From the NCBI RefSeq assembly GCF_001667075.1, contig NZ_LZIL01000003.1, positions 107,731-171,730 on the forward strand: a stretch of DNA of 64,000 nucleotides. Reading direction: 5' to 3'. Below, in pieces: positions 46,501 to 60,100 of this stretch (its first letter is position 1; the number at the start of each line of letters is the position of its first letter). The notes under the pieces are model-generated. The model had not been told where the DNA came from and did not search any database. It worked only from the letters and a program-made list of their open reading frames with translations. This stretch comes from Mycobacterium sp. 852014-52450_SCH5900713 (lineage in GTDB: Bacteria > Actinomycetota > Actinomycetes > Mycobacteriales > Mycobacteriaceae). The position numbers were made by a program, and so were the translations under genes.

Positions 46501-49500
46501 CGCAACCGCCTCGACGACATGGGCAACCGGGCGGCTCTGGGCGGACCCGCACCGGCGTGGGTGTCGATCCCGGAACTGTTCGCCGGCCAGGTAGCCAGCT
46601 CGCCGCGGGCGGTGGCCATCCGTTGCGCGGGCCGGTCGTTGACCTATCGGGACGTCGACGAGGCGTCGAATCACTTGGCGCATTCACTGTCTGGTCTCGG
46701 CGCCGGCCCCGGCGCGCGGGTGGCGCTGCTGTTGGAACGCTCCGCCGAAGCTGTCATCGCCATGCTCGCGGTCCTCAAGACCGGGGCGGCGTACCTGGCG
46801 ATCGATCCGGCCCTGCCCGACGAGCGGATCGGATTCATGTTGGGTGACGCCGCGCCGATCATCGCGGTCACCACCACCGCCCTGCGCCCACGGCTGGCCG
46901 GGCACGCCCTCGCCGTCATCGATATCACCGACGACCGCACGACCGCTCAACCCCGCTCCACCCTCCGGGCGCCCGCTGCGGACGATATCGCCTACCTCAT
47001 TTACACGTCGGGCACCACGGGAGTGCCCAAAGGGGTTGCGATCAGCCATCGCAACCTGGCCCACCTGGTGGAGTCGGCGTCGGCCCATTTACCCGCGGAG
47101 CAGGTGTGGACGCAGTGTCACTCCTATGCGTTCGACTTCTCCGTGTGGGAGATCTGGGCCGCCCTGCTGGGTGGTGGGCGCCTGGTGGTGGTGCCCGACC
47201 AGGTGACCAGATCACCGGACGACTTGCGCGCCCTGCTCATCGCCGAGGGCGTCACCGTGCTCACCCAAACGCCGTCGGCGGCCGCGGCGCTCCCCCCGCA
47301 AGGGCTGGAGTCGGTGGCGCTATTGCTCGGCGGCGAGGCCTGCCCGCCCGAGCTGGTGGACCGGTGGGCACCGGGGCGGGTGGTGATCAACGCCTACGGC
47401 CCCACCGAAACCACCGTCTACGCAACGCTCAGCGCCCCGCTGACGACGGGTTCGGGGACGGTCCCCATCGGCGCACCCGTACCCACAGCGGCATTGTTCG
47501 TCCTCGACGAATGGCTGCACCCGGTGCCGCCCGGAGTGGTCGGCGAACTGTACGTGGCCGGACGCGGCGTCGGCGTCGGCTACATCGGCCGGCCCGGGCT
47601 GACCGCAGGGCGGTTCGTGCCGTGCCCCTACGGCGGGCCCGGCGCGCGGATGTACCGCAGCGGTGACCTGGTGCGCTGGGGAGCCGACGGGCAACTGCGT
47701 TACCTCGGTCGCGCCGACGAGCAGGTCAAAATCCGCGGCTACCGAATCGAACTCGGCGAAATCCAGGCCGCGCTGGCCGAAATCGACGGCGTCGAACAGG
47801 CCGCGGTCATCACCCGCGAGGACGTTCCCGGCGCCAAACGACTGGTCGGATACGTCGTCGAAACCGCCCCCGGCACCGTCGATCCCGTTGCGGTGCGCGC
47901 CGCGCTGGCCGTGCGGCTGCCGGGTCACATGGTTCCCCAGGCGATCGTGGTGCTGAACGCGCTGCCGCTGACGGTCAACGGCAAACTCGACACCCGGGCC
48001 CTGCCCCCGCCCGACTACGCCCCCGGGCACTACTGGGCCCCCGCTTCCGCCGCTGAAGAGATCCTGGCCGGCATCTACGCCCAGGTGCTGGGCGTCGAAC
48101 GCGTCGGTGCTGATGACTCGTTCTTCGACCTGGGCGGGGACTCGCTGTCGGCGATGCGTTTGATCGCCGCCGTCAACACCGGGCTGGACGCGAACCTCGC
48201 CGTGCACGAATTGTTCGACGCGCCAACGGTTGCGCAACTGACGTCGCGCCTCGACGACGAGACCCATCGCCGTGAGCCATTGCGGGCGTACCGGCGCCCG
48301 GCGATGATCCCCCTCTCGTTCACCCAGAACCGGCTGTGGGTTCTCGACCAGTTGCAGGGATCCTCCTCGGTTTACAACATTCCGGTGGCCCTGCAGTTGC
48401 GCGGCCCGCTCGACGCCGAAGCGCTCGGCGCAGCGCTGGCCGACGTGGTGGCCCGGCACGAAAGCCTGCGCACGACATTTCCCGCACTGGATGGGCTACC
48501 GCAGCAACTCGTCATCCCCGCCGAGCGGGCGGATTTCGGCTGGGAAGTCATCGACGCCACCGGATGGCCGTCCGGCCGACTCGACGAGGCAATCGACGAA
48601 GCGGCGCGTCACCCCTTTACCTTGGAGACCGACATCCCCCTGCGCGCGACGCTTTTCCGGGTCGCCGATGAGGTGCACGTGCTGGTGTGCGCAGTACACC
48701 ACATCGCCTTCGATGGGTGGTCGGTGGCGCCGATGATCCGCGACATCGGCGAGGCCTATGCCAGCCGATGCGACGGGCGGCTCCCGGGATGGCCTGAATT
48801 GCCGCTGCAATACGTGGATTACACGCTGTGGCAGCGGGCGCAGTTCGGTGCGCTCGACGACGGTCACAGCCGGATCGCCGCCCAGCTGAAGTATTGGGAA
48901 GACGCCCTGGCCGACCTGCCCGAGCGCCTCGAATTGCCGACGGACCGGCCCTATCCCTCGGTGGCAGATCAGCGTGGTGCCAAAGTAACCGTGGACTGGC
49001 CGGCCGAGCTGCAGCGCCGCATACGCCAAGTGGCCCGCGACCTCAACGCGACCAGTTTCATGGTGGTGCAGACCGCCTTGGCGGTACTGCTGTCGCGGCT
49101 CAGTGCGAGTTCCGATGTGGCCGTGGGATTTCCGATCGCCGGGCGTGGTGACCCCGGGCTCGATGACCTGGTGGGATTCTTCGTCAACACGCTGGTGTTG
49201 CGGGTCGACGTAGCCGGTGACCCAACCGCCGCCGAGCTGCTGGCCCAGGTTCGCCGGCGCAGCCTGCTGGCCTTCGAGCATCAAGACGTGCCGTTCGAGG
49301 TGCTCGTCGAGCGGCTCAACCCCACCCGGTCGCTGAGCCATCATCCGCTGGTTCAGGTGGCGTTGGCGTGGCAGAACCTGCCCGGGCACGCCAGCGACCC
49401 CACCGCTGTGCCGGCGTTGGGTGACGTGCGGGTTACCGAGCTGCCGCTGGACACCCACAGTGCCCGCATGGACCTGACCTTCTCGCTGTCCGAACACTGG

Positions 49501-52500
49501 ACCGACGCCAACGCGCCCGACGGCATCCGAGGCGCGGTTGAATTCCGCACCGACGTGTTCGACCCCGACAGCATCACCACTCTTGTCGATCGGTTCCAGC
49601 GCATCCTGGTGGCGATGACCGCCGATCCCCGGGCGCGGTTGTCGACGATCGATGTGTTGGATGCTGACGAGCACGCCCGTCTGGACAAGACGGGTAACCG
49701 GGCAATCCTGACCCGGCCGGCGCCCGGGCCGGTCTCCATACCGGCCCTGTTTGCCGGCCACGTGACCCGCACCCCCGACGCGGTCGCCATCAGCGACGGG
49801 GGACGCAGCTGCACTTACCGCGAATTGGACGCGGCATCAAACCGGTTGGCGCACTTCCTGACCAGGAATGGCGCCGGTCCCGGTGAGAGCGTGGCGCTGC
49901 TGTTCTCCCGCTCGGCCGAGGCCGTCATCGCGATCTTGGCGGTGCTCAAGACCGGGGCGGCTTATCTGCCTCTGGACCCCGCGCTACCGGCGGGCCGGAT
50001 CGATTTCATGCTCGCCGATGCCGGGCCTATCGCCGCGATCACCACCGCGGCCCTGCGCTCGCGGCTGGATGGGCACCGGCTGACCGTCCTCGACGTGGAA
50101 GACGTCGCCGTGGACACCCAGCCGAGCACACCGCTGCCTGCGCCCGCCCCCGACGACATCGCGTATCTCATCTACACCTCAGGGACCACCGGTGTGCCGA
50201 AAGGTGTTGCCATCACTCACCACAACGTCACGCAGTTGTTGGCCTCATTGGACGCCGGCCTTCCGCCCAAAGGCGTTTGGCCGCAGTGTCATTCCCTGGC
50301 CTTCGACGTCTCGGTGTGGGAGATCTTCGGCGCCCTGTTGCGTGGCGGGCACGTGGTGGTGGTGAACGAAGACGTGACCACGTCACCGGCCGACTTCCAC
50401 GATGCGCTGGTGACCGGTGAAGTCGATGTGCTTACCCAAACCCCTTCCGCGGTGGGTGTGTTGTCACCCGAAGGCCTGGAGTCGGCGGCTCTGGTGGTGG
50501 TCGGTGAGGCTTGCGCCCCCGAAGTGGTCGATCGATGGGCGCCCGGACGAGTGATGATCAATGCCTACGGTCCGACCGAGACGACGATGTGTGTCGCGAT
50601 CAGTGCGCCGTTGACCGCCGGATCGGGGACGGTGCCCATCGGCACCCCGGTGCCCGGGGCGGCGTTGTTCGTCCTCGACGAGTCGTTGCTTCAGGTACCG
50701 CCGGGGGTGGTTGGTGAGCTCTACATCGCCGGCCGCGGCGTCGGTGTCGGTTATCTGCGTCGGGCGGGACTGACCGCGGCCCGATTTGTGGCCTGCCCCT
50801 TCGGAGGCCCCGGGGCGCGCATGTATCGCACCGGAGATCTGGTGCGGTGGGGCCGTGACGGACAACTGCACTACCTCGGACGCGCCGACCAACAGGTCAA
50901 GATCCGCGGTTATCGCGTCGAACTCGGCGAAATCCAGTTGGCGCTGGCCGCTCTCGAGGGCGTCGACCACGCTGCCGTCGTCGCCCGCGAAGATCATCCC
51001 GGCGACAAACGACTCGTCGGCTATATCACCGGCACCGCCGAGCCGGCCGCCGTCCGTACCGCCTTGGCTGAGCGGCTGCCGGGCTACATGGTTCCCGCCG
51101 CCGTTATCGCATTGGACGCGCTGCCCTTGACGGCCAACAAGAAGCTCGACACCCGCGCCCTTCCGGCGCCCGACTATTCCAATGTCGATAACTACCGTCC
51201 CCCGACCGACGCCGTCGAGGAAATCCTTGCGGGCATCTACGCCCAAGTCCTGGGACTCGAGCGGGTAGGAGTCGACGACTCCTTCTTCGACCTTGGCGGC
51301 GACAGCATTTCGTCGATGCAAGTGGTCGCCCGCGCCCGCGCCGCCGGACTCGTGTGCCGCCCGCGCGACATCTTCGTCGAACAGACCGTTGCCCGACTGG
51401 CCCGCGTCGCCCACGCCACCGAGGGTCTGGAAGCCGCTGCGGACGAGGGCATCGGCCCCGTACCGGTCACCCCGATCATGCATTGGCTGCACGACATCGA
51501 CGGCCCCGTGGATCAGTTCAACCAGACGATGGTGCTACAGGCGCCGCCCGGGGTCACCCACGCGGACGTGGTGGTGGTCCTGCAAGCCCTGCTGGACCAT
51601 CACGCCATGCTGCGGCTGCACGTCGCCGAGGGCGATGCCGGCGAGTGGACACTGACCGCGCGCGAGGCCGGTGCGGTGGATGCCGGCGGCTGCCTGTACG
51701 CCGTCGATGCGTTCACCGACGGCGCGGTGGCGGACGCCCGGGCACGGCTGAGCCCCGCCGGCGGGAGAATGGTCAGCGCGCTGTGGGTGGCCGACACCGG
51801 CCAGCTGGCGCTGATCATTCACCATCTTGCCGTCGATGCGGTGTCCTGGCGAATCCTCTTGGAGGACATCAACATCGCCTGGGCTCAACACGCCGGTGGT
51901 CAGCTAATCGAACTGCCCGCGGGCGGAACGTCGTTCCAGCGGTGGGCATCGCTGCTCGCCGAGCACGCCGACCAGCCCGAAATCGTGAACCACGCCAAGA
52001 CCTGGCAACGGGTGGCGACGACGCAGGCCGCGCTCACACCACCAAAGCCCGAGAGTGATACCTACGCGAGCGCGGGGCATCTGACGGTTTCGCTGGACAC
52101 CGAGACCACCCGCCTACTGCTCGGTGAGGTACCCGCGGCCTTTCACGCCGGCATCCAAGACATCCTGTTGATCGCCTTCGGTTTGGCGTGGGCCGAGTTT
52201 TCGGGCTCGGAGCGTGGCGGGCCTATCGGAATCGACGTCGAGGGCCACGGCCGTTACGAGGATCTCGCCCCTGATGTCGACCTGTCCCGCACCGTGGGCT
52301 GGTTCACCACCAAGTACCCCGTGGCGCTGGCAGTCGACGGGCTGCACTGGGCCCAGCTGGTGACCGGTGACGCTGCAGTCGGCCCGATCGTCAAGCGGGG
52401 CAAGGAACAGCTTCGCGACCTGCCCGACGCCATAACGTACGGCCTGCTGCGCTACCTCAACCGAGATGCCGCGCTCCCCGAATCCGACCCGACGATCGGG

Positions 52501-54105
52501 TTCAATTACTTTGGGCGGCTAGGCGCGGCCGAGGACTCCGCCGAACTGTGGCGGATCAGCCGAGACGGTCTCGCGGTCTCCGCCTCCGCCGCGGCGGGGC
52601 CCATGCCGCTGGCTCACACGCTGGAACTCAACGCCAGCACAGTCGACACGGCCACCGGTCCTCACCTGCATGCCGACTGGACCTGGGCCCCTTCGGCGCT
52701 CGATCACACCCAGGTCGCCCGGCTCAGCCAGCTGTGGTTCGACGCGCTGACCGGCATCTGTGCCCACGTTCAACGCGGGGGCGGCGGCCTGACTCCGTCC
52801 GACGTCTTCCCCGCCCACCTCACCCAACGGCAGATCGACGAGCTGCAGCAGCATCACCGAATCGCCGACATCCTGCCGCTCACCCCGCTCCAGCAGGGAT
52901 TGCTGTTCCACTCCGCCCGACAGAACAGCGACAACGACCTGTACGCAATGCAACTCGACATCACCGTCGCCGGCCCGCTTCACCCCGAACGCCTGCACGA
53001 CGCAGTGGACGCCGTCATCGCCCGTCACCCGCAACTGGCCGCCCGATTCTGCAGTCAATTCGACCAACCGGTGCAAGTCATCCCCGCCGATCCGCAATCT
53101 ATCTGGCAATTCCTCGAATTCGAGACCGATGTCGACGAGCAGGTCCGACGGATATGCGCCGCGGAGCGCGCCGCGGTCTGCGACCTCAGGGGCTCGCCGG
53201 CTTTTCGCGTTGCTCTGCTCCGTACCGGGCCGGAACGGCATCGGGTCATCCTGACCAATCACCACATCGTGCTCGACGGGTGGTCGTTACCGATCCTGCT
53301 GCAAGAGATCTTCGCCAGTTATTACCGCCAGCGACTGCCGGCCGCCGGGTCGTATCGACGGTTCGTCACGTGGCTCGCCGAGCGCGACCTGGCCGCCGCC
53401 CGGGCGGCCTGGGGTGACGTGCTGGCCGGTTTCGATGTTCCCACGCTGGTCGGGCCGCCGGGCCGGTCAAAGCTGGGACCGCGAGGCGTTGCCTCGGCCC
53501 GGGTTCCGGAGGCCACCACCCAGGCCGTGAACGAGCTGGCCAGATCCTGTCGCACTACCGTCAACACGGTGCTTCAGGGCGCCTGGGCGCAGGTGCTGAT
53601 GTCGATGACCGGCCGGCGTGATGTCGTCTTCGGCGCCGCGGTCTCGGGACGGCCCACCGAGGTGACCGATGCGGAATCCATTGTGGGACTGATGATCAAC
53701 ACCGTCCCGGTGCGGGCCACCATCACACCGGCGACCACGATCGCCGACCTGCTCGACCAGCTCCAGAGTGCCCACAACCACACCCTCGACCATCAACATC
53801 TGGCGCTCAACGAAATTCACCGCATCACCGGGCACGACCAGTTGTTCGACACGCTGTTTGTGTTTGAGAACTACCCCATCGACACCACCGCGCTGCTCAA
53901 CAACAACGGACTTGCCATCACCGATTTCACCGGCACCGAATCCAGCCATTACCCGCTGACGATGCAGGCCCGGCCGGACCGCGAATTGATCCTTCGCGTC
54001 GAGTACGACAGCCACGTGTTCGATGCGGCCGCCATCGAATCATTGATCGAGCGCTTCCAGCGGGCATTGGTGGCGATGACCAGCGATCTGGGCGGCCAAT
54101 CGTGA
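37549..54105 (+). CDS. Non-ribosomal peptide synthetase, modules 1-4 plus C domain of module 5
   Basis: 5518 aa from ATG 37549 (GGAGG just upstream; GTG 37522 would overlap the PKS by 11 bp). Domains by base: C1 37570-38850, A1 38890-40360, T1 40390-40600; C2 40660-42010, A2 42040-43530, T2 43560-43780, E2 43820-45190; C3 45230-46490, A3 46510-48010, T3 48050-48260; C4 48300-49660, A4 49690-51160, T4 51190-51420, E4 51450-52840; C5 52860-54090. C2-C5 have HHxxxDG; C1 reads HHIVVDA. E2 and E4 have [10 protein letters not shown]. All carriers have GGDS. C3 and C5, which follow E domains, start ILPLTPLQ as D-accepting domains do; C2 and C4 start PLSF.QxRLW. A-domain ten-residue codes (from alignment to PheA): A1 DAESLAGVCK, A2 DFWSMAGVYK, A3 DFWTLGAVYK, A4 DVWTVVAMCK. 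The residues selected are not reliably predictable. Confidence 0.92.
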   Translation: MERDDRALPLTPGQLDIWLAQETGRFNAEWQLGLFAKIEGRLQREPLVWAIRRALQEAEPVRATFFEEQGQVFQTTIDDPKLELIFHDLTGSQRPLQHAYEIAASIQRTPMPLTGPLFRFALFQTRPDEFHWFTCCHHIVVDATGIALVGHRIATLYSAIVAGASMPPPFFGSLEDLVRCEAAYEASADYQEDQAYWAHNLPPESEFEHWLPREASEPGRCRSSAPVRLDPVVLRRIQESAQVRDMPRSSVITAACALLVHGWCVQGPDVVLDFPVSRRVDPESKTLPGVFSGVVPLVVTVSPDATVADFCRHVDLRIREALQHQRFPVQALERKSRFRGRKQRAHRVSVNFLPSAFTLDFGGLPASASFTNSGLTDGFGLFFSAAGDELLFGTEGTGQPFPALGVTDLAEPLQDVLLAMTADPGRRLSSIDPFSADEYGRLEEWGNRAVLTQASAQPVSIPESFAAQVERAPGAVAVRFAGLSMTYGELDQAANRLAHLLTEHGAGPAGCVALLFSRSPEAVVAMLAVLKTGAAYLPIDPQHPRSRIEFMLNDATPIAVLTTAELRSRLDGCNQVVIDVTDHAADTRPGTALPLPSPDDIAYIIYTSGTTGVPKGVAITHHNVTQLLASLNPQGQVWAQWHSLAFDASVEEIWSALLFGGRLVIVPEPVAGSPEDLHTLLLTEQVNVVSQTPSAVEGLSPEGLGSAALLVAGEACPAETVDRWAPGRVMVNGYGPTETTVCASRSAPLTAGTGAPPIGAPVSGAALFVLDAWLRPVPADVVGELYIAGRGVGVGYWRRAGLSASRYVACPFGPPGTRMYRTGDLVRWRRDGQLDYLGRADEQVKLRGYRIELGEIQAALAALGGVQRAAVIVREDRPGDKRLIGYVTETDAGAVDPAAARAALGERLPGYMVPAALVVLQSMPLTINGKLDTRALPAPEYGDADRYRAPTNAVEEILAAIYAQVLGAQRVGVDESFFDLGGDSLSAMRLVAAINKSMDAGLSLRTLFDAPTVALLAPRLNGEAAKREPLVAGERPAPVPLSFAQRRLWFIDQLQGGTTTYNMPAAFRISGQLNIEALCAALDDVVARHEPLRTVFPDVDGVPFQRVLPPQGRMWQRGDAAIVQLAEQDVAGELTSLAGHRFDLSTEIPIRVQIYSLAPERHVVGIVVHHIAFDGLSLAPMVRDITAAYEARRRGLAPGWAGLPVQYVDYTLWQRAQFGDLDDADSPIAAQLAYWENALAGVPDRVELPTDRAYPPAADQRGATMAVDWPAELQQRVRAAARECNATSFMVMQAALAVLLSRLGSTSDVALGFPIAGRDDPALDDLVGFFVNTLALRVDLTGDPTVAELLTQVRLKGLSALEHRDVPFEVLVDRLNPARSLTHHPLVQVMLAWQNLPGSIGDPGDGLALGDLEVAQLPVATHTARMDLTFNLAERFTDAGEPAGISGSVEFRTDVFEPGTVVALVGRLQRVLAAMTADPRAALSSIDVLDSDEAARLDVLGHRAVLARPAEAVSIPALFAEQVARAPEAVALRCGLRSWTYRELDEASNRLAHLLVQCGAGPGENVALLFTRSAEAIVAILAVLKTGAAYLPIDPAVPDERIAFLRKDATPVVTMTTVALRPRLGECDLVVLEVDDPRIDGQPSTGLPAPAAADVAHIIYTSGTTGVPKGVAVTHHNVSRLFDALQTGIRLGPEQVWTQCHSYAFDFSVWEIWGALLFGGRLVVVPDEVTRSPDDLHALLIAEQVTVFSQTPSALAALSPHGLEAVALMAAGEACPPEVVNRWAPGRLMLNGYGPTETTVYATISAPLTPDRATVPIGVPVPGAALFVLDPWLHPAPPGVVGELYVAGHGVGIGYLNRAGLTASRFVACPFGPPGTRMYRSGDLVRWAPDGQLDYLGRADQQVKIRGYRIELGEIQAALAALEGVEHAAVITREDRPGDRRLVGYITETRPGTVDPAAARAALADRLPGFMVPAAVVAVDALPITVNGKLDARALPAPDYTTEHYRAPTTPVEEILAAIYAQVLGIKRVGIDDSFFDLGGDSILSMQVVAHARAAGLSCRPRDIFVEQTVARLARIAGITDGHDTVIDEGVGPIRPTPIMRWLFDIDGPVDQFNQTMVLQAPPGVTPTDVLAVLQALIDHHPVLRLRVHGDGTEGRTLTVPETGVVDAGECLRTADVLSDEELVRTRSGLSPAAGTMLGALWVSGTGQLVLIIHHLAVDAVSWRILLEDLNIAWAQRHRGQPISLPAGGTSYRRWAEILEQHAHTPAVTEQTDTWKHITSTAVGLPRPQQQDTHTSAGHLTVSLDTDTTRRLLTDVPAAFHAGIHEILLIAYALAWTEFLGTGDGPLAIDVEGHGRHDDLVDDVDLSRTVGWFTTKYPVGLNVGDLRWPQVTSGDAALGSIVKRIKEQLRAVPHPLSYGLLRYLNTDTDLAGPDPTIGFNYLGRLGDPADTHISGGQWRVDQGSLAVAGAAAEVPMPLSHTAELNAATIDTDAGPQLNATWTWAPSALDDTRVGRLSRLWFDALTGICAHVHRGGGGLTPSDIAPARLTQHQIDELQAQYDIADILPLTPLQEGLLFHTAPALGDLYAMQLDITVAGPLHPDRLHDAVQTVIRRHPNLAARCCPQFDEPVQIIPVDPEIPWQYLDYDSQPDGGAERLCAAERAAVCDLAGGASTFRAALIRTAEDQHRIVLTFHHIVLDGWSLPILMQEIFASYQGQQLPPATPYRRFVTWLAERDLDAARAAWHNTLAGFDTPTLVAPPARIRPGAKATSAFAMTGSTTSALNELARSQHTTVNTVLQAAWAQLLMGMTGQRDIVFGTAVSGRPVELAGADTMVGLLINTVPVRATIRPTTTTAGLLGQLHAAHNHTLDHQHLALNEIHRTTGHDQLFDTLFVYENYPIGSTTLAGADGLTITAFDGHEANHYPLTMQATPGPELSFRIEYDTGVFDAASIDTLIDRLRRIVAAMIADPQLPLSALDLLDADERNRLDDMGNRAALGGPAPAWVSIPELFAGQVASSPRAVAIRCAGRSLTYRDVDEASNHLAHSLSGLGAGPGARVALLLERSAEAVIAMLAVLKTGAAYLAIDPALPDERIGFMLGDAAPIIAVTTTALRPRLAGHALAVIDITDDRTTAQPRSTLRAPAADDIAYLIYTSGTTGVPKGVAISHRNLAHLVESASAHLPAEQVWTQCHSYAFDFSVWEIWAALLGGGRLVVVPDQVTRSPDDLRALLIAEGVTVLTQTPSAAAALPPQGLESVALLLGGEACPPELVDRWAPGRVVINAYGPTETTVYATLSAPLTTGSGTVPIGAPVPTAALFVLDEWLHPVPPGVVGELYVAGRGVGVGYIGRPGLTAGRFVPCPYGGPGARMYRSGDLVRWGADGQLRYLGRADEQVKIRGYRIELGEIQAALAEIDGVEQAAVITREDVPGAKRLVGYVVETAPGTVDPVAVRAALAVRLPGHMVPQAIVVLNALPLTVNGKLDTRALPPPDYAPGHYWAPASAAEEILAGIYAQVLGVERVGADDSFFDLGGDSLSAMRLIAAVNTGLDANLAVHELFDAPTVAQLTSRLDDETHRREPLRAYRRPAMIPLSFTQNRLWVLDQLQGSSSVYNIPVALQLRGPLDAEALGAALADVVARHESLRTTFPALDGLPQQLVIPAERADFGWEVIDATGWPSGRLDEAIDEAARHPFTLETDIPLRATLFRVADEVHVLVCAVHHIAFDGWSVAPMIRDIGEAYASRCDGRLPGWPELPLQYVDYTLWQRAQFGALDDGHSRIAAQLKYWEDALADLPERLELPTDRPYPSVADQRGAKVTVDWPAELQRRIRQVARDLNATSFMVVQTALAVLLSRLSASSDVAVGFPIAGRGDPGLDDLVGFFVNTLVLRVDVAGDPTAAELLAQVRRRSLLAFEHQDVPFEVLVERLNPTRSLSHHPLVQVALAWQNLPGHASDPTAVPALGDVRVTELPLDTHSARMDLTFSLSEHWTDANAPDGIRGAVEFRTDVFDPDSITTLVDRFQRILVAMTADPRARLSTIDVLDADEHARLDKTGNRAILTRPAPGPVSIPALFAGHVTRTPDAVAISDGGRSCTYRELDAASNRLAHFLTRNGAGPGESVALLFSRSAEAVIAILAVLKTGAAYLPLDPALPAGRIDFMLADAGPIAAITTAALRSRLDGHRLTVLDVEDVAVDTQPSTPLPAPAPDDIAYLIYTSGTTGVPKGVAITHHNVTQLLASLDAGLPPKGVWPQCHSLAFDVSVWEIFGALLRGGHVVVVNEDVTTSPADFHDALVTGEVDVLTQTPSAVGVLSPEGLESAALVVVGEACAPEVVDRWAPGRVMINAYGPTETTMCVAISAPLTAGSGTVPIGTPVPGAALFVLDESLLQVPPGVVGELYIAGRGVGVGYLRRAGLTAARFVACPFGGPGARMYRTGDLVRWGRDGQLHYLGRADQQVKIRGYRVELGEIQLALAALEGVDHAAVVAREDHPGDKRLVGYITGTAEPAAVRTALAERLPGYMVPAAVIALDALPLTANKKLDTRALPAPDYSNVDNYRPPTDAVEEILAGIYAQVLGLERVGVDDSFFDLGGDSISSMQVVARARAAGLVCRPRDIFVEQTVARLARVAHATEGLEAAADEGIGPVPVTPIMHWLHDIDGPVDQFNQTMVLQAPPGVTHADVVVVLQALLDHHAMLRLHVAEGDAGEWTLTAREAGAVDAGGCLYAVDAFTDGAVADARARLSPAGGRMVSALWVADTGQLALIIHHLAVDAVSWRILLEDINIAWAQHAGGQLIELPAGGTSFQRWASLLAEHADQPEIVNHAKTWQRVATTQAALTPPKPESDTYASAGHLTVSLDTETTRLLLGEVPAAFHAGIQDILLIAFGLAWAEFSGSERGGPIGIDVEGHGRYEDLAPDVDLSRTVGWFTTKYPVALAVDGLHWAQLVTGDAAVGPIVKRGKEQLRDLPDAITYGLLRYLNRDAALPESDPTIGFNYFGRLGAAEDSAELWRISRDGLAVSASAAAGPMPLAHTLELNASTVDTATGPHLHADWTWAPSALDHTQVARLSQLWFDALTGICAHVQRGGGGLTPSDVFPAHLTQRQIDELQQHHRIADILPLTPLQQGLLFHSARQNSDNDLYAMQLDITVAGPLHPERLHDAVDAVIARHPQLAARFCSQFDQPVQVIPADPQSIWQFLEFETDVDEQVRRICAAERAAVCDLRGSPAFRVALLRTGPERHRVILTNHHIVLDGWSLPILLQEIFASYYRQRLPAAGSYRRFVTWLAERDLAAARAAWGDVLAGFDVPTLVGPPGRSKLGPRGVASARVPEATTQAVNELARSCRTTVNTVLQGAWAQVLMSMTGRRDVVFGAAVSGRPTEVTDAESIVGLMINTVPVRATITPATTIADLLDQLQSAHNHTLDHQHLALNEIHRITGHDQLFDTLFVFENYPIDTTALLNNNGLAITDFTGTESSHYPLTMQARPDRELILRVEYDSHVFDAAAIESLIERFQRALVAMTSDLGGQS

Positions 54106-57100
54106 CCACCAATCCAACACGGCGGCTGTTGTCCATCGATCTGCTCAACGAGTCTGAGCACGCACACCTGGATGAGTGGAGCAACCGCGCGATATTGGCC
54201 AAGGCCTCGGCGCCCGTGTCGATTCCGACGCTGTTCTCCACCCAGGTGGAGCGCGCGCCCGAGGCGGTGGCAGTCACCTTCGAGGGCCGCTCGATGACCT
54301 ACGGCGAGCTCGATCAGGTATCGAACCGGCTGGCGCACTTGCTGGTTGGATCTGGCGCCGGCCCGGGTGCGTGCGTGGCCGTGCTGCTCTCAAGGTCCGC
54401 GGAGGCGATTGTGGCGATCCTGGCGGTACTCAAAACCGGTGCGGCGTATCTGCCGATCGATCCGGCGGTGCCCGCCTCCCGGATCGAATTCATGATCGCC
54501 GACGCCGCGCCCATGGCCGCGGTCACCACCGCCGCGCAGGCCGGGCGGCTGCACGGATGTGGGCTGGCCGTCGTCGAGGTCGACGACCCATGCATCGACA
54601 CCCAGCCGGACACCCCGCTGCCGGGCCCGGCCCCGGACGACATCGCCCACATCATCTACACATCGGGCACCACCGGTGTCCCGAAAGGGGTTGCGGTTAC
54701 CCACCACAACGTCACCCGGCTGTTCGACTCACTCGACGTCGGGCTGGAACTGACTCCGGCACAGGTGTGGAGCCAGTGCCACTCTTACGCGTTCGACTTC
54801 TCGGTGTGGGAGATCTGGGGCGCGCTGCTGTTCGGCGGGCGGCTGGTCGTGGTGCCCGAGGCGGTGGCCGGCGCACCGTCGGACCTCCACGCCCTGCTCG
54901 TCACCGAACACGTCACCGTCTTGAGCCAGACCCCCTCAGCGGCGGCCGCACTCTCCACCGAGGAATTGGAGTCGGTGGCGCTGATGGCCGCGGGTGAGGC
55001 CTGCCCCGCCGACCTGGTCGACCGCTGGGCACCCGGGCGCGTGATGATCAACGGCTACGGCCCAACCGAAACCACCGTCTACGCCACGATCAGCGCCCCG
55101 CTCAGCCCCGATTCGACGGTGGTGCCCATCGGGACGCCCGTGCCGGGGGCGGCGCTGTTCGTCCTCGACGAGTTGCTGCACCCGGTTCCGCCCGGATCGG
55201 TCGGCGAACTCTACGTGGCCGGCCAGGGCGTCGGGGTCGGGTATGTGCGCCGGCCGGGGCTGACCGCGTCACGGTTCGTTTCCTGTCCCTTCGGCGGAGC
55301 GGGGACGCGGATGTATCGCACCGGGGATCTGGTGCGGTGGGGCCCCGATGGGCAACTGCAGTATCTGGGTCGCGCCGACCAACAGGTCAAGATCCGGGGC
55401 TACCGCATCGAACTCGGTGAAATCCAGGCGGCCCTGACCGCACTGGACGGGGTCGACCAGGCCGCGGCCATCGCGCGCGAAGATCGCCCCGGCGACAAAC
55501 GGCTGGTCGGCTATATCACCGGGACCGCCGACCCGGCCACCGCGCGTGCCGCGCTGGCCGAGCGGTTGCCGAGCTACATGGTGCCCGCGGCGATCGTGAT
55601 GCTGCCGGCACTCCCCTTGACGGTCAACGGGAAACTCGATACCCGCGCCCTGCCAGTGCCGGAATACCAAGCTGCCGAACACTATCGCGCCCCGACCAAC
55701 GCCGCCGAAGAGATCCTGGCCGGCATCTACGCACAAGTGCTCGGGCTCGACCGGGTCGGCATCGACGACTCGTTCTTCGACCTGGGCGGGAATTCGGTGT
55801 CCGCGATGCGTCTGGTCGCCGCGATCAGCACCGCGCTCGACACCGACCTCGACGTGCACACGTTGTTCGACTTTCCCACCATCGCCCAGCTGGCGCCCCG
55901 TATCGGCGACGAGGCAGGGCGGCGCAAGCCGTTGGTGGCTGTCGAGCGCCCGGCGGTGGTGCCGTTGTCTTTCGCCCAGAATCGGTTGTGGTTCCTCGAC
56001 CAATTGCTCGGCCCCTCAGCGGTTTACAACATGGCGGTGGCATTGCGGTTGTGCGGGCGCCTTGATGTCCACGCGCTGGGTGCCGCGCTGGTCGACGTGA
56101 TCGCACGTCATGAGAGCCTGCGCACGGTGATTGCCGCGCCCGACGGCATACCCCAGCAGCGGGTCGTGTCCGTCGAGCGGACCGACTTGAGGTGGGAGAT
56201 CGTCGACGCCGCCGCATGGTCGCCGAGCCGGCTGAGTGAGGCCGTCGAGCAGGCAGCGGCTCACAAGTTTGACCTGGCAACCGAGATACCGCTGCGTGCA
56301 AGGCTTTTCCGTGTCGCCGACGATGAGCACGTGTTGGTCGGCGTGGTGCACCATATCGCCGCCGACGGCTGGTCGATCACGCCGCTGTTGCGTGATCTGG
56401 GCAAGGCGTATGCCAGCCGGAGCGCGGGGCGCACCCCGGGCTGGGCTGACTTGCCGGTGCAGTACGTGGATTACACGTTGTGGCAACGCGAACGTTTCGG
56501 CGATCTCGACGACGGCAACAGCCCCATCGCCGGGCAGCTGGCCTACTGGCGGGACGCCCTGGCCGGGATGCCCGAATTCCTGCAGCTGCCAACCGATCGG
56601 CCGTATCCGCCGGTGGCCGACCTGCACGGCTCCAAGGCCGACGTGGACTGGCCGGCGGAGCTCCAGCAACGAGTGCGCCAGCTCGCCGGTGAGCACAACG
56701 CGACCAGCTTCATGGTGGTTCAGACCGCCCTGGCGGTGCTGCTGTCGGCGCTCAGCGCGAGTTCCGATGTGGCGGTGGGGTTTCCGATCGCCGGGCGTGG
56801 CGATCCCGCGCTCGACGAGTTGGTCGGGTTCTTCGTCAACACCCTGGTGTTGCGGGTCGATCTGGCCGGAGATCCCAGCTTCGGCGACCTGCTGGGCCAG
56901 GTGCGCAGGCGCAGCCTCGCCGCCTACGATCACCAAGACGTGCCCTTCGAGGTGCTGGTCGAGCGGCTCAACCCAACCCGGTCCTTAGCCCATCACCCCC
57001 TGGTCCAGGTGATGCTGTCCTGGCAGAACCTCTCCGGGCACGAAAACCACGACCCCGCCGCCGGATTGGCGTTGGGCGATGTGCGAGCCACCCAGGTGCC

Positions 57101-60100
57101 GGTGAACACCCACACCGCCCGCATGGACCTGTCGTTCTCGCTTGCCGAACGCTTCACCGAGGCGGGCGAGCCCGCCGGCATCGGCGGGGCGGTCGAATTC
57201 CGCAGCGACTTGTTCGACACGGCAACCGTCGCCGCACTCATCGAGCGGTTCGAACGCGTGTTGGACGCGATGACCGCCTACCCGGACCAGCGGTTGTCGT
57301 CGCTGGATGTGCTGGATGCCGCCGAGCATGCCCGGTTGGATGAGCTCGGCAACCGGGCGGTCTTGACCGAGCCGACGCCCGCGCCCGTGTCCGTTCCGGA
57401 GTTGTTCGGCGGCCACGTGGCCGGCTCGCCGCAGGCGGTCGCGATCCGCAGTGGCGGCCGTTCACTGACCTATCGGGAACTCGACGAGGCCGCGAACCGG
57501 TTGGCGCACCGGTTGAGCGCCGACGGGGTGGGGCCGGGCTCGTGTGTGGCGCTGTTGTTGGAGCGATCCGCGCAGGCGGTGGCGACGATGCTGGCCGTAC
57601 TCAAGTCCGGGGCAACGTATCTGGCGATCGACCCCGCGCTGCCCGACGCCCGGATCGAGTTCATGATCGCCGATGCCGCGCCGGTCGCCGCTCTCACCAC
57701 CGCGCGCCTGCGGTCGCGACTGAACGGGTACAGCATGTCGGTCATCGACGTCGACGACCCTGCTGTGGACCGTCAACCCGGCACCGCGCTGCCCGCACCC
57801 GACCCGGACGACATCGCCTACCTCATCTACACCTCGGGCACTACCGGTGTCCCCAAAGGTGTTGCCATCAGCCATCGCAACCTGACCCACCTGGCGCAGT
57901 CAGCACCCCCGGGCCTACCCGGCGCCCAGGTCTGGACCCAATGCCACTCTTATGCCTTCGACTTCTCGGTGTGGGAAATCTGGGCCGCGCTGCTCGGCGG
58001 CGGGCGGCTGGTCGTGGTGCCCGACGAGCTAGCCGCCTCGCCGGAGGACTTCCACGCCTTACTGGTCGACGAAGGGGTGAACGTGCTCACCCAGACCCCG
58101 TCCGCGGCGGCCGCGCTCGCACCGCAGGGGCTGGATTCGGTGGCGCTGCTGCTGGGTGGTGAGGCCGTCCCCGCCGAGGTGGTGGATCGCTGGGCACCCG
58201 GGCGGGTGGTGGTCAACGCCTACGGGCCGACCGAGGCGACGGTGTACGCGTCGATGAGCCGGCCGCTGGCAGCGGGGTGCGGGGCGGCGCCGATCGGCGG
58301 CCCGGTCGCCACCGCGGCGTTGTTCGTCCTCGACGAATGGCTGCGCCCCGCGCCGCCCGGGGTGGTCGGCGAGTTGTATGTGGCCGGCCGCGGCGTGGGG
58401 GTCGGGTATGTGCGCCGGGCCGGATTGACCGCGTCGCGCTTTGTCCCCTGTCCCTTCGGCGAACCCGGGACGCGCATGTATCGCACCGGCGACCTCGTGC
58501 GGTGGGGTCCCGACGGGCAGCTGCGCTACCTCGGACGCGCCGATGATCAGGTGAAGATCCGCGGGTACCGCATCGAACTCGGCGAGATCCAGACCGCGCT
58601 GGCGGGGCTGGACGGCGTTGAGCAGGCGGTGGTGATCGCCCGTGAGGACCGTCCGGGCGACAAACGCCTGGTCGGCTACATCACCGGAACGGCGGGCCCC
58701 GCCGAGGCGCGCGCCCAGCTGTCCGAGCGGCTCCCGGCCTATATGGTTCCCGCCGCGGTGGTGGGCATCGACGCATTGCCGTTGACGGTCAACAACAAGC
58801 TCGACACTCGCGCCCTGCCGGCACCGGAATACGGGGACGTCGATCATTACCGCGCGCCGACCAACGCGGTCGAGGAGGTCCTGGCCGGCATCTACGCCCA
58901 GGTGCTCGGGCTTCAGCGGGTGGGGGTTGACGAGTCATTCTTCGACCTGGGCGGGGACAGCATCTTGTCGATGCAGGTGGTGGCCCAGGCGCGGGCGGCC
59001 GGGCTGACGTGTCGGCCGCGCGACATCTTCGTCGAGCAGACCGTGGCCCGGCTGGCCCGCGTGGCCGCGGTGGCCGGCGTCGAAACCGTTCCGGTCGATG
59101 AGGGCGTCGGGCCGCTGCCGGCCACCCCGATCATGCGCTGGCTTTACACCGTGGCCGGGCCGATCGACCAGTTCAACCAGACGATGGTGGTCCAGGCACC
59201 CGCCGGGGTCACCGAGGCCGACGTGGTGATCGTTCTTCAGGCGTTGCTGGACCGGCACGCCATGCTGCGGCTACGCGCCGGCACCGACGATGCCGGCGAC
59301 CTGTCGCTCCACGTGCCCGAACCGGGTTCGGTCGACTCCGATGCTTGCCTGCGGATCGTTGACGCGCTCTCCGGCGAGGCGCTGTCAGACGCCCGGTCAC
59401 GGTTGAACCCGGCTGACGGGGCAATGGTTCGCGCACTGTGGGCGACCGCGACCGGCCAGTTGGCGCTGGTCATTCACCACCTGGCCATCGACGCGGTGTC
59501 CTGGCGAATCCTGTTGGAGGATTTGAACATCGCGTGGGGTCAGCATCGCGGCGGACAACCGATCGCGCTGCCGGCAGCGGGGACCTCATTTGCCCGCTGG
59601 GCCGCACTGCTCGACGAGCACGCCCACGCCCCCGCGGTCGCCAACCAGGCCGACCGCTGGCGAAAGGTGTTGGCGCTCCCGGCCGCGCTGCCGCCGGTAC
59701 AACCCGAGGTGGATACCTATGCCGGCGCCGGGCACCTGACGGCAACACTGGACGCCGAGACAACCCGCCTGCTGCTGGGTGAGGTGCCCGCGGCGTTTCA
59801 CACCGGCATCACCGACATCCTGCTGATCGCCTTCGGCATGGCCTGGGCCGAATACTTCGGCGCCGACGGTGGCGCACCCATCGGCATCGACGTCGAAGGC
59901 CACGGGCGCCATGACGACCTGTTCGGGGGCGTCGACCTGTCGCGCACGGTGGGCTGGTTCACCACCAAATACCCGGCCTCCCTGGCGGTCGGGGGGCTGC
60001 GCTGGGCTCAGGTCGTGGGCGGTGACGCGGCCCTGGGTGCGGTGATCAAAGACGCCAAGGAACAGCTCCGCGCCCTGCCCGACGGCCTGACCTTCGGGCT

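Noticed and set aside
55780..55800. Carrier domain T5 with GGNS as an inactive site
   Set aside because: The serine is intact; Asn for Asp or His in this motif is a common working variant.
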